Source of the DNA: Gnomoniopsis sp. IMI 355080
Lineage: Eukaryota > Ascomycota > Sordariomycetes > Diaporthales > Gnomoniaceae
DNA length: 64,000 nucleotides
Assembly (NCBI GenBank): GCA_027946555.1
Contig: JAPEVC010000037.1
Location: 62,001 to 126,000, forward strand
Direction of reading: 5' to 3'
Each line of letters starts with the position of its first letter. Position 1 is the stretch's first letter. Of this stretch, positions 1 through 10,199 are shown one piece after another. The notes beneath the pieces are model-generated. The model was not told the DNA's origin and did not search any database. It saw only the letters and a list, made by a program, of their open reading frames with translations. The position numbers and the translations under genes are program-made.

Positions 1-571
1 AGCGTTGCGCATAACGGATGATGATGCCTTTGCGCAATGTGACGAGGCACGCTTCGGACCCATCTGCTCCCACATCGTGTCGATCCATCTGCTGTAGGAT
101 TCTCTCAGGGAAACCCCCCAGCTCAGCCCGTGGGAGCTATTCACCGCCAGGATCTTCAGCCAGCGGTCTTTTCGCCTCAGTCGTCAGCCCAGTCAGTCGG
201 TCCTTCGCCGCCTTCTCGCTGTCTCTGGTGACGGGATCACGGATGCTAGCGCCACTTCGTTGATACTCACCGTGCATTGCGGTGAAAAGGTGCCGATCTT
301 CATCGTCAAGACTTTCTACAGGCAAGGCAGAGGATGTATAGGCTGACTGTCTTTCGGCTACGGCGGCCACCAACCCGGCGACGTCAGTCCGCATCAGAGC
401 TGCGTTTCCTGCAACGGCTAGCTGGGCTTTGGCTTCATGGCCAGCTTCGCGAATCCTTGGATCTGCGAAGACACAGCCGAGCAATGTTAAGGGTCGAAGA
501 CGACATGCTGCGAGATTGGTATCTTGGCGGAGTGGGACGATGAGGGTTTGAAATGGGGCGGTTGCAGGCGT
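1..571 (-). pseudogene. M3-family metallopeptidase (thimet oligopeptidase/MepB-like), 5' part, nonsense-mutated
   Basis: One minus-strand frame runs from about 571 to the window edge and resembles the N-terminal helical part of fungal M3A oligopeptidases, zinc enzymes that cut short cytosolic peptides. Landmarks in order are a PLRQDTN segment, a DPRIREAG segment (family DKEIRDAS-like), LDDEDRHLF and LPRAELGGFPERIL (family xTREELDGVPExxL). The frame is broken by TAG at 139-137, where the family normally has Trp (TGG) just before the LPRAEL segment. The downstream sequence continues in the same frame, and no GT-AG intron of usable length could remove the stop. The frame also meets a TAG at 574-572, which could be an intron acceptor or a second lesion. 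The HExxH zinc site would lie outside the window. A sequencing error at 138 is the alternative. The family call is from memory of conserved blocks. Confidence 0.5.
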
Positions 572-1402
572 CTAGGTAGTGACGAGAGAATCGTGAAGTC
601 TGTTGCTGCTTTCAATGCTTTCACTCGCCTCTTGGAGAATCGAAGATCGAGTTGTGTTAAACGTTGGGATAGGTGGTGGTGCCGCCATTGTCTTTGTGTA
701 TGATCAAGTATTCGTGCCGTGGTGTTGCACATAGCAGGCTTGTTGCCGCTCTGCTGTATATGTAGAGTCCTCGTAATATGGTAGGGATCTTGGCCCCTTC
801 GCTTCCAATCCGTGGGCAGGCACAGGCCCTCCAAGTGCATTCATAAAACTTACCACATTCGTCACTTAGTCAGTACGTGCACATACGTTCTATGGATTTA
901 TTGCGTCTTGGATGTTTCTGCGTGTCTTATTCCGCTCCAGCAGTCGCATGTTCTGGTCCCGAGTCGCTGGAATGGACCTCGCGCATCCATTACAGGACTC
1001 TCACATCCCCGTGTCTGTGGTTAGTACACCTCAATTGAAGGATAAAACCCACCTGCATCTGCACCCAAGCGGTATATATTTGGATCAATTCATTCTTCTT
1101 TTGCGAGACACATGATTTCACACTCATGTCTCACATGCCGTTCCTCTTGGACGTAAACTACTACGATTGTACAGTACGCAGCCCAGCCGGCTTGGGTCGA
1201 GTCCACACAAGCATCCACTCCCACAACGAACGCACTCCGCCCGCTTATATCAATTCCTATCTCTATTGAACCTCCCATTTCTTTTCATCTTCTAGTCTAT
1301 ATAATTCATCTAGAGCGCAGCGCAAGCACCCCGCGCGATAGGAGCCGCAGTACCAAAACAGATTAACAAAAAAAAAAGCCCAAGAAAAAAACATCTCCTT
1401 TG
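572..1402. other. Non-coding stretch upstream of the peptidase remnant
   Basis: No frame here has a recognisable domain or a consistent splice structure. It may hold the promoter and first exon of the broken M3 peptidase, but I could not identify that exon. A run of A at 1368-1390 lies next to the tRNA-Ser gene, and its minus-strand reading supplies the T-run expected of a Pol III terminator. Confidence 0.5.
1385..1390 (-). terminator. Pol III T-run terminator of tRNA-Ser
   Basis: Six consecutive T residues on the minus strand begin 13 nt past the 3' end of the tRNA-Ser gene. Runs of four or more T are the usual RNA polymerase III stop signal. Confidence 0.6.
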
Positions 1403-1484
1403 CGACGTTGGCCTGATTCGAACAGACGCCCCCGAAGGGAATAGATTTCTAGTCTATCGCATTAGACCACTCTGCCACAACGCC
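1403..1484 (-). tRNA. tRNA-Ser(AGA), decodes UCU
   Basis: Read on the minus strand this folds as a class II tRNA. The acceptor GGCGTTG pairs with CAACGTC, with one G-U pair. The anticodon stem ATAGA/TCTAT encloses the 7-nt loop CTAGAAA, giving anticodon AGA. A long variable arm TCCC-TTC-GGGG is present, and the T arm carries TTCGAAT. The discriminator base is G, as expected for serine tRNAs. There is no intron. A T-run just after the gene on the minus strand (1390-1385) is the likely RNA polymerase III terminator. Confidence 0.95.
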
Positions 1485-2088
1485 TATTTGTTGGTGATGT
1501 CCTTATTTTTTGTAATAATAGATCCTGTGGAAATGGGACGAATCAGGAGTCTTTCGCCACCCACTCCACCCACGCCACCCAGCATCGCCCAACTGCCCCC
1601 TCCAACACAAGTACTAAGTAACTAAGTACCTAGGGGAAAACTTGCGCTTATACTCCGTAAATGTCTTGGGGTATAGTATATAATTACCAATCTAATTTCG
1701 GACTTCTTACCGTTATAGAGGTGTGCGGCAAAAAATTAGTGGACTTTTTCCTGTGCCATCACACTCAGCTACTTTCTCAGCGAGAACAAGTATTATCCAC
1801 TAGTAATTTCACACATTCTGTATCAAAATCATCCTGCGAGGCCATTCTAGAGTAAGACATTAGCAATATTGCACAGGGTTTGCGGGTTAGTAGAACTAAT
1901 AATGCATAGACTTCAGGCTCCTACAGCATTCTCCACATGCAGAGAAGCGTTTGAATCACTTGTATCATGGAGGTCAGGCCGTATATAGTCTTTCCCGGCT
2001 CAGATCCTGTCATCCACAATTGCATGCTGAGATGGAAAAAATCCCCATGAGAAAGAAAAAGAGCAGGAAAAAAAAGAAAGAAGTGAAT
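1485..2088. other. Spacer between the two tRNA genes
   Basis: About 600 bp that is relatively AT-rich, with several stop codons in each frame. It includes an AGTAACTAAGTACCTAGG motif near 1615-1635, one of the dispersed CCTAGG-type motifs. No gene was seen. Confidence 0.5.
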
Positions 2089-2160
2089 TGGAGACACCAA
2101 GAATTGAACTCGGGACCTCATCCATGCTAAGGATGCATCATACCACTAGACCATATCCCC
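2089..2160 (-). tRNA. tRNA-Ala(AGC), decodes GCU
   Basis: The minus strand folds as a 72-nt class I tRNA without an intron. The acceptor GGGGATA pairs with TGTCTCC and includes a G3:U70 wobble pair, the classic alanine identity element. The anticodon stem CATCC/GGATG encloses the loop TTAGCAT, giving anticodon AGC. The T arm carries TTCAATT and the discriminator is A. A minus-strand T-rich stretch (2078-2065) follows the gene and would serve as the Pol III terminator. It lies about 600 bp from tRNA-Ser on the same strand. Confidence 0.95.
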
Positions 2161-4027
2161 TCTTCGTTATAATTTGAATTTTAAAGCCTAGTATATAGTT
2201 GGCGGGTGCTTAATGTGGAGAAACGTCTTGAGGGCGATAGTATCATCCACCCGCCCGCAGGCCGTCCCCTAGCATTACGGCACGCGAATCCGCAGAAACA
2301 GAGCCGTCTCTCAACCATGAAGATGCGTTATCTGTACCTCCAAGTCTAGAGTGATGCGAGACTTCTTACGGCGGAGAAGGAGAAGATATGTATACACCAT
2401 CATTGAGTTGAATCTTGAGCCGTCTGCTATGTATCCCGTACCTGACAGGGGTGCGTCTGCATATGCGGGCCGCCCCACTAGCGTCCCACCAGCCCGGGCA
2501 TACCACGAGGTATACAGCACAGGACAGGAGAGAGATGATCCCACACCAAGTCGGTCGCGACTGCGCTATCTCAAGGAGACGAAGCTTTGCATTGTCCTAG
2601 AGCGTAGGGTTGCAGAAGAGGGGACGGTCCATGCGGTATTGCAGTGAGTTGTTGATATGCAATCTGGCGCTAAGTCTGCCATGGCTTGAACAAATCAGGC
2701 CTTCTGCTACTACTAAATCTGGCCCTCTTTCATGGACCCATGGCTTACAGGATTACTGCTAAAGGGCTGCTTAAGGTAGCTGGTATGGAAATTTTGATAA
2801 TCGACTCTATGAGGAACAACACTGGTTCAGCCAGATCCTGCACGGGACGCAGTGGCCGAGGCTTTGAAATCTGCCTGGAAGGGACTGTCGGATGCTAGCA
2901 TGCCAACGGAGGCAGGTCCCACTGTTCTTGTGTGTGGAGATGCTTCATCAGCATCACAGGCCTTTGAGCCATGACTTTACGACGAAGGTGTATCAGAAGG
3001 CACGATCTACACCAAGCCATGGGCAGGCTTAGCTCCCAATCAAATATTAACAAGCTACTGCAATATTGTCCCCTCTCCTGCCGCCATACATTTTACACAA
3101 CAGAATCATGAGTTCCTAATATATTGCCAGATCTGGCCAGCGATTCTCGCACTTGGTTGTGGAGCCTCGGTGCAAGACATCGGGCATTACGATTGCAGGC
3201 GGGACTCTTCCCGTCGCTTGGTTCACTGCTAGGGTGGAGACGTTCGTCTCAAGTTCCAGACCTGTCTAAACCATGGTTCATCCTAGGATGAATACGAGGA
3301 CTTACGAAAGACAACAGACAAAGATCCAGTTGCATGCATGGCTCCAATCTTACATTGGTCCTAGAAACCATGGCCAATAGCGTAGGTAAAAGAAAACACT
3401 GCCACTGGTGTCCAGGTCGTAAATATAGATTATACAATATTAGAATGTACAAATTCCACAAGCCAAAGTCTGGTCAAAACGATCCTAGCAAATGCACGCT
3501 TCTAGTTGTCATGGAACTCGTCGTCCCACACCCAACGGCCCCCAACGGATAGGACAGGTAATGCATGAGATGCCGAGCTTGCAAGACGGCAGGTATGTAC
3601 GGCAGACGTCCGATTGGGGGCCAGTCCTGTGCGTCCAAACAGAGTCGAAAGGGCGCCCAGTCGGATGCGAGAGCTTTTTTTGTGTTGTTGGACTGTAGTC
3701 CGTCCAGTTTCCATCTCCCTTTCCTGGTTATTCTCCCGCTCGTTCGCTTTGTAACATCCTTCAAAACCCAAATAGGAAGAAAACACGGTCAACTGGTCGA
3801 CAGGATGAAGAAAGACAAGGTTCTTGGTGGGTGGGTATCTCGGCTGCAGGTAGAAAATTTGGTAGTCCTTTCCTCCCAACGCCGATTCCCCGGTTCGCAA
3901 TTCGGTATGAAGATCGTTATGTCGGCGGGGCTTTGTGTTCGGAAGCCACCAAGTAAGGTTGTGGGCAATATGTGATTATGGTGTTGACAGAGTGATGTTG
4001 CGTCCGGGTCCTCTTAGTGGTGGTCCA
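2161..4027. other. Gene-poor stretch with one decayed reading frame
   Basis: I found no intact gene. The only part that reads like protein is the frame at 2813-3232, listed separately. Open frames on both strands between 3249 and 3975 overlap each other and show no recognisable motif. Confidence 0.5.
2813..3232 (+). pseudogene. Possible decayed coding remnant, family not recognised
   Basis: This plus-strand frame is open for 139 codons except for one TGA at 2972-2974. Its first third is alanine-rich and protein-like, with the segments DPARDAVAEALKSAW and TVLVCGDASSASQAF. Past the TGA the frame stays open for 85 more codons to TAG at 3230-3232. A C-to-T change of a CGA codon would explain the TGA. 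I see no start codon, no splice structure and no named domain, so this may be chance. It resembles a truncated gene copy more than ordinary spacer. Confidence 0.25.
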
Positions 4028-4600
4028 TTAGTGGTAGTCCTCGCGCTCCTTCTCCCTGAGTCCACCAATATCGTCCATGTCGATGCTGTAGAAAGACCCA
4101 TTGCTCTCCTTCTCATACGCCGGAAGCTCGTCCTCGTCAAGCGGCTCCAAACCGACAGCGGCATTATCACCAACCCGCACAACCACGACCCGACCGGACT
4201 TGCGTTTGCCGCCCTCGTCTTCCTCCTCAGGAAAGGTGATGTGGATCTCGGGGACGTTGTCTGGCGAGTGAGGTGGCGAATTGGGGTTTGCTAGCATTGG
4301 CCGTCCATCCTTATTGTACATGATGACACTGGACCGGCCATTTCGGGTCTCGATTGTCAGGCGGTGGTGGTTCTTGTCATGGTGCACGACATCGTTGTAC
4401 TGGGGCGGGCTGTTGTCTTGCACCCGCTGGCGTCGCACCCTCTTGAGCACAAGCAATGTGCCAAGTAGAACAAGGCCAAGGGCCACAATGATGGCCAGGA
4501 CGACGACCAGAACGTTGATGGTGCTGTCGCTACCGTCGGTGCCGTCATCATCTCCTCGGGTGACCCGGTAGTGGCCGTTGATATTTTGTATGGCAGGCAT
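4028..4600 (-). CDS. Small single-pass membrane protein with WW-ligand motifs (conserved fungal, unnamed)
   Basis: A single-exon gene of 190 residues with a true ATG at 4600-4598 and TAA at 4030-4028. The N-terminus is short, polar and acid-rich with no cleavable signal. One hydrophobic helix spans about residues 29-52 and is followed by the basic stop-transfer KRVRRQR, which by the positive-inside rule places the C-terminus in the cytosol. The tail has PPQY at 65-68, a canonical PPxY ligand for the WW domains of Rsp5/Nedd4 ubiquitin ligases, and LPAY at about 159-162, a related LPxY form. It ends in an acidic region with the motif SIDMDDIGG. I recognise the pattern as a conserved fungal protein of unknown function. 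A role as a membrane adaptor or cargo for ubiquitin-dependent sorting is inference from the motifs. The CT-rich antisense region upstream (4601-5600) is its probable promoter and leader. Confidence 0.75.
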   Translation of the reverse strand: MPAIQNINGHYRVTRGDDDGTDGSDSTINVLVVVLAIIVALGLVLLGTLLVLKRVRRQRVQDNSPPQYNDVVHHDKNHHRLTIETRNGRSSVIMYNKDGRPMLANPNSPPHSPDNVPEIHITFPEEEDEGGKRKSGRVVVVRVGDNAAVGLEPLDEDELPAYEKESNGSFYSIDMDDIGGLREKEREDYH

Positions 4601-7600
4601 AATGATTGATGGTGCTATGGTACCAAAAAGAGTGTTGTATATATAGTCGCTGTGAATTTCAGACCCCTGATCGAAAATGTACGGCGACAGAGCGATAAAG
4701 GTCGATCCTAGGATCGTCGGTCAGTCATGTCGCACTACGCAGAGTGGTTGCAGATTGCTTCTAGACATGTCTCACGAGGACTTATCTGCAAAAGGGCACT
4801 GGGGACCGGGAACCGAGACAAATGGCAAGATGAATAGATGCTTAGATAGTATAAAGTCCCACATACCTCTGCTAAAGAATGGCCCTCGTGGTTGGAGATG
4901 TTGAATATCGCCAACTATTACTAGAGTGCTGTCTAGGACGAGGAACAAATGAGAGGACAGGCTTGACTAAAAGAGTGAAGTCAAAGCCAAGAGGATATAG
5001 ACAGGCTCACGAAGGAGTGTGCGAGGCCCGAGTGCAAGTGCAAAAAAGAAGGAAGGGCGATGATATTGACGACTCCGGTATTAACGAGGGACCAGGTAGT
5101 GAAGAAGAGAAAAAGGAAAAGAAAGAGAGAGAGAGCCAAGAGAAGGACAGAGCGGGCAAACGACACCAAATGAAGGATGGATACGAGAAAGGAGAGTGGA
5201 CGAGAGGCGAGGAGAGCCACCAGACTACACAATGCAACGGTGGACTGCAGGGCCAGCAGGGAATATCACCACACGACCTGCAGCGAAATGCAGGTCCGAA
5301 CGGGGACAGCAACGGCGCCAAAAAGGCTGGTGGAGACGGCTCCGGCGAGGCTGCGCTCGGTGATTTGCTATTACCCCTGATCTTGCCGCCGCTCAATTTC
5401 ACGCATCGAGAAACACATGGCCAATCAACAGCCCCCATTGGCCCAGAGTGGGGAGCTCAATTTAGATTTTCCCCGGTGCCATTCATCCTCCCAGGGCCGG
5501 GATCACCTCTTTTTTGGTTGCCGAGCCAGAAACAAAACGAAACCACTTCACAAATCTCCCGTCAGCGCGCAGCTATGATCGGCCTTGAGCCTGCTATTGC
5601 GATCTCCCTCTGCTCCAATATTTGAATTTTCTAACACATCGCCTAAGCTGAAGTTCTCCTATCTGTCATGGCAGTCTCCATCTTATATACTATTTTAAAT
5701 AGCCCGCTAGTAGCCACCAAGCGAGGACGGACGGACTCAGGCTTATTTATTTATTGTCTGTGCCGCCTGGTCGAAGCACTCAGCTGTTCACTCATACTAT
5801 CAGACTATGCATGTGCTTATTCTCTGCCGGGTATACTGTCAAACAATACATGCTGCTAACTGGGATGGGGCCTTTTCTCATCTGTTGCAAAAGGGCCCAT
5901 ATTCAGCATCCATGATGTACAGGCACAGCAGCAGATCCCTTTATGGATGTGATGAAAGCCTTGGCGCAGCTTCGGTGCTCCTTTATGCTGTCAGCTGATG
6001 TTATTCAGCGTGCAGGTATTGAGAGCGCGGTCGTCGTTGTCACATTTGCACTTTCGGTGGTTTGAGTATGCAAGATTCGACAAGTCGCCTTGCCTGAGTA
6101 CCCGCGCCTCACCTCGCCATGAAGCTTTATACAGTACATGACACGCCATTGAATACCACGAAGTGGCAGCGAGCTACACAGACTTCCCGCCGCCCTTGAA
6201 ATCCTGAGGGATCTCATCACGAATCACTTCAATGGTCGCACAGCTAAACGCAGATACCTGGCTACCGAGTCTCGTGGCCCATAGTCACGTCATGCCGGTG
6301 GAGTCTCAGCACGAGCCACGGCCATCTGTGACAGCTGTGTGAGGCGGTGTCGAGCCCTTCAATTTCAACACACAGCGAGGTAGCCATGCCGTGAAGCCGT
6401 GTTCTGCCTCTGTGGTACTGCAAAGGCCCTCATAGCCGAGGGAGAGAACAGGTTGCACTGTCCTAGTAATGCGCTGACCTATTACGACATACGTATTATA
6501 AAGTCTTCTCGAACCTACCACACGAGGTATACGCGCTGTGACGGACGCGCAGGGTGCAACGTGGGTAAAGTCCTCACGCGGCCTGACATGCCACCTTCAC
6601 TTATTCCCGGTCAATAGTATGCGCCTTGTGCATCCTCAGCGCCAATGTGCACTTAAATTAGCAGTGATGAATTTGGGCAAAAAGTCTGGTTGGCCTGTCG
6701 GCCTGGTCGGCTCCTTCACAATCCACTGCCGGCGAAGGATGAGTTCCGCTGCTTCGTGGCGGTGGCAGGCACTCTTGCCTTGCATAGGTGAAGGGCGGGC
6801 TGGCATAATTGACGATCAAAAAAAAAAAACAGAAGAAGAAAATAGATCCTTAGGCATATGATATGTCATCTACGAACAATGCGAACACAGACCCCTGACC
6901 GGGAAGCTCGGCCAGCTGTGTTATTGGGCATGTTTCATTTCACTGTCGCACAGGGGCGGGGATGGGCTAGACCGTTTACCCGAATAGGATATGCTCTCGC
7001 TGCGAGGCGAGCGCTGCTGTGGCAGGCTCTGGTTTGCAGTACGGAGCAGACGCTGGCCATATTGTCAAATATCACAAGCAGGTATATATATATTTGACAG
7101 GCCTTAGATAGGTACCGAGGTAGATACTAGTCGTTGTGCGGCTCTCATCAATATGTACGTCCGTGTACCAGCACAAGAGTAGAGACCGCAGATTCATCGA
7201 TTCTGGTGCTCGGAGCCTGACAGACTCTCCCGCTACCTAGGGACCTTGGCCGTTTGCTATGAGATCTTGTTGTGTTGGATATCCCTTGAAGGCCGCCAAT
7301 TGCCCCTCTCCTAATAAATTACTAGCAACGCACAATGGCTTTTTGAAACATATCGAGGGCATTATGATGATCACGAGGACCCTGCGAGTGAGCTGCGACG
7401 GCGGACCCTCCCCTCCCTTCTGGTACATGCAATCCCTGTGGAGCCTCCTGGCGTCCCAACTAAACGAAGGTTGCTCTGTTACCGGGAAATTTCCCCCAGA
7501 TCAGATGCCAGATCCCACCCCCGCCAGAATTGCGGGGCTTTCCGCGACTGTGCATCATAGCGAGACCGGGGTGGGGGGCAGGTAGGAGAAGTTGCGATGC

Positions 7601-10199
7601 AAAACGCAAAGAGATGTTGTCTGGTCGTCAAGAGGATGCTTACCTAGGTATGTAGTAGTTGGACCTCTTGCCCCATCGTCTGCACGATGTTGTCAAACAA
7701 GAGCACACACCGACAAAGATCGTCACCACTGCGGCAGATGACGGGCGAAATCGCAGCCGGTGCCTTTCTCTCCCAGCCCGCCGAGCACCCATTCATTGGT
7801 TGCAGTCGTGCTCCCGTTGCCCAGTCATTGCGCGGTAGTATTGTCTGGCACCTGAGAACTCCGGGTCTGGGGACCACATCAGGTAGCTTTTGGCTGTTGA
7901 CTCGCAGGAATGAAGTAACTCTCCAGTATCCGTACATTGCCAACACGCACAGACTCGACTGTGTTCTCGGACCTATTGACTTCATCCCTTGGTTGATTGT
8001 TATAGCAATCCAGCATTCCAGTAGGCGTTATGCTAGAGAGTATTGGAACGTTCACAACGCCAATGAATTTCTCTGTGATTAGGGTAGATAGCGGCCTGGG
8101 ACATGGAGCCAGTCAGCCAGTGCTGCTGGCCACAATGGGCGGCCGTGGCGTAGGAGGACACCAAATCATTGCGCCGATCTGATATCTAGCTCTATTTCCC
8201 CTTCCTCCCTTCCGACCAAATACAGCCCGATTCCTGTTCTCCCTGCTGCATCAGCTTTGTCCCTCTTTCCAGAGAGGGAGAGTGACACTCTATCTCTCCT
8301 CTCCTGCGCCGTAATTTGAACACTGCACATACAGGACCGGGACCGTACAAAACACACCTTGCTTCTTTGTTTGGTTTCGAGTGTTCACAGTAACAACCGT
8401 CCCATCTACTTTGCATCACATACCGCGCCGTAAATGCCACTGTATATCGCCAACAAACAAAGCTCGGCTGACAAGTCCAACAACACATACCAATAACTTG
8501 ACCCAACAAGCCTGTCAGCGCGCTAAAAAAAAAACAAGCCTATCGTCGGGAATTTTCAAGGCAGTCGGCAGCTCACGCCTAGACCCCAATTTTTTCCTTG
8601 GGCCAGCGGGTCTCCAGCCTTGCACACAGCATCACTTGCAAACAACAAAATACCTGCGTAGTTATTTCTTTTTCTTCTTCTTTCTCGGGGTCTGGGTATC
8701 AATGGAAAGGACTGCCGAAAGGCGTGGATTCTGATATCGTCCGGTCTTTGGCCTGACATCTTCTGATACTTCGGGCAAGCAAACTAAGAAGCACCAGCCC
8801 TATCGCCCGACGCCCGTGTGTCGTGTGGTGTCAGCGACCAACCTTGCAGGCCGGATAGCCTTCGCCCGACCTGGCAGAGAGGTTGTTCGTCACGCAACAG
8901 GCGTGGCCGCTGCCTGCGACTCATCAGACAAACTCCTTCGGCCCACCAGCGGTGGTCTCGTTCGCGCTGCCACTCATCCACTTCTACTTCGGACGGCAAG
9001 CCTGCCTGGTGGCCAGGTAGAATTGTTCGTTGCTGTCTTGCTGTGAGTCGTGTGACCAAGACCAGGCCTTTTTTTGTTCCAACGGCTTTTAGCCTCTACC
9101 CGTCTGGGCCACGCAGCTAACGCAGTGAAAATCGTCCACGACAGTCCAGAGTTCGAGGACCACAACGTCAACATCGAGGCCACCCCGCGAGATTGAAAGA
9201 GCCGATAGCAAAAGGCAAGGCACGCCTGGAGCTCGTTGTCCTTCGCATCGACTTGGAAGGGCTCGCTCGTTGCTAAACCGGGGGCCTGATACTTGACGTG
9301 TACCACAGTCTTGTGTGGTACTTGCGGGGCCTGGCGTGGTTAGCCTTGCTTAGCCTTGACTCTTCCCGAGGGACACTCCTGACACTTCACCCCTTCCAGA
9401 GTGCTTGGTGCGGGCTCTGTGGCTCTGCCGTCCAGGACCTCCCTGGTTCGTTTCTTGTGTCTCGCCCACAGCACCGTCTCCATTTTTGGCTGCCCCCTGG
9501 AGTGGGACTGCGACCCTCAAACTCCAGCTGCAACCTTATCCCCATCACAACATCCTGCTCACCCACCAAGTCGCATTGTCGTCAGCCAGCCGCAAAGCGA
9601 CACCTTCTCCTTCCGCCCACTCTGGCATTCCTCGCTTCTTCTCAATCTACCCTCGACAAAGTACATTGTTGGCCCCCCTGCTGAGCCAGAAGCCTCCCGC
9701 GCGTGAGGCCTCTCTTCCTCTCCCTCTCCCTCTCTTCAAAGGTGCGTGCTCGCATTGATCCGCCCTTGCTGAATCTTCCCGAGACTCGCTTGATTCGGCC
9801 CTAAGCCTAAAGTCAAAGTCCACCGCCTTCAGCGCAGAACTGGTACCTGTCTGCCTACCCATCCAGCCTGTCCGGACCCGAATTCTGACAGCTGAACTGG
9901 GTCGCATGGCTTTGATCTTAGCGCAGCAACGAATCCGCCGCCCTCTCTCTCAACCTTCACTTTTTTCTTTTGGAAATCCATCCCACACGCGTCTGCCTCG
10001 TCATATTCACCACCGCTCCGGTTTCATCCACACTACAACAATCAGGCTTTCATCTCGTACACAATCATATTTGCCGCCCCAGCTGCTGTTACTCACACAT
10101 ACGATTTTAGAAGATTGGCCGTCACTTCGCATACCACCTTGTCTCGGATAGCCCTCTCAGAATTCCATCGCAGTTCTCTGCTCTGGCCACACACCCACC
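4601..10199. other. 5.6 kb without a convincing gene; leaders and spacer
   Basis: The part next to 4600 is purine-rich on the plus strand, so CT-rich in the sense of the membrane-protein gene, which suits its promoter or 5' leader. The interval 5650-8150 shows only short overlapping frames with no motif. An exact TACCTAGGTA lies at 7641-7650 and an A-run at 6819-6829. From about 8200 to 10199 the sequence is pyrimidine-rich with many short frames and fits a long 5' leader or promoter of the PUF gene. It includes a potential hairpin at 9300-9321 and a CTCTCC repeat at 9712-9735. Confidence 0.5.
9300..9321 (+). other. Perfect inverted repeat (potential hairpin) upstream of the PUF gene
   Basis: GTACCACA and TGTGGTAC are exact reverse complements separated by the six bases GTCTTG. 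The element lies about 0.9 kb upstream of the PUF start codon. If this region is transcribed leader, it could form an RNA stem-loop. Confidence 0.3.

Noticed and set aside
2351..2647. 98-codon plus-strand frame starting with an Arg run
   Set aside because: The start derives from a purine-rich GGAGAAGGAGAAG stretch; no motif was seen and an equal frame exists on the opposite strand.
4879..5625. 248-codon plus-strand frame
   Set aside because: Low complexity, rich in Lys and Glu from a purine-rich tract, no motif, and it lies in the probable promoter and leader of the minus-strand membrane-protein gene.
8974..9306. 110-codon minus-strand frame
   Set aside because: Partly protein-like, but no family was recognised and it overlaps equally long frames on the other strand in the PUF leader region.
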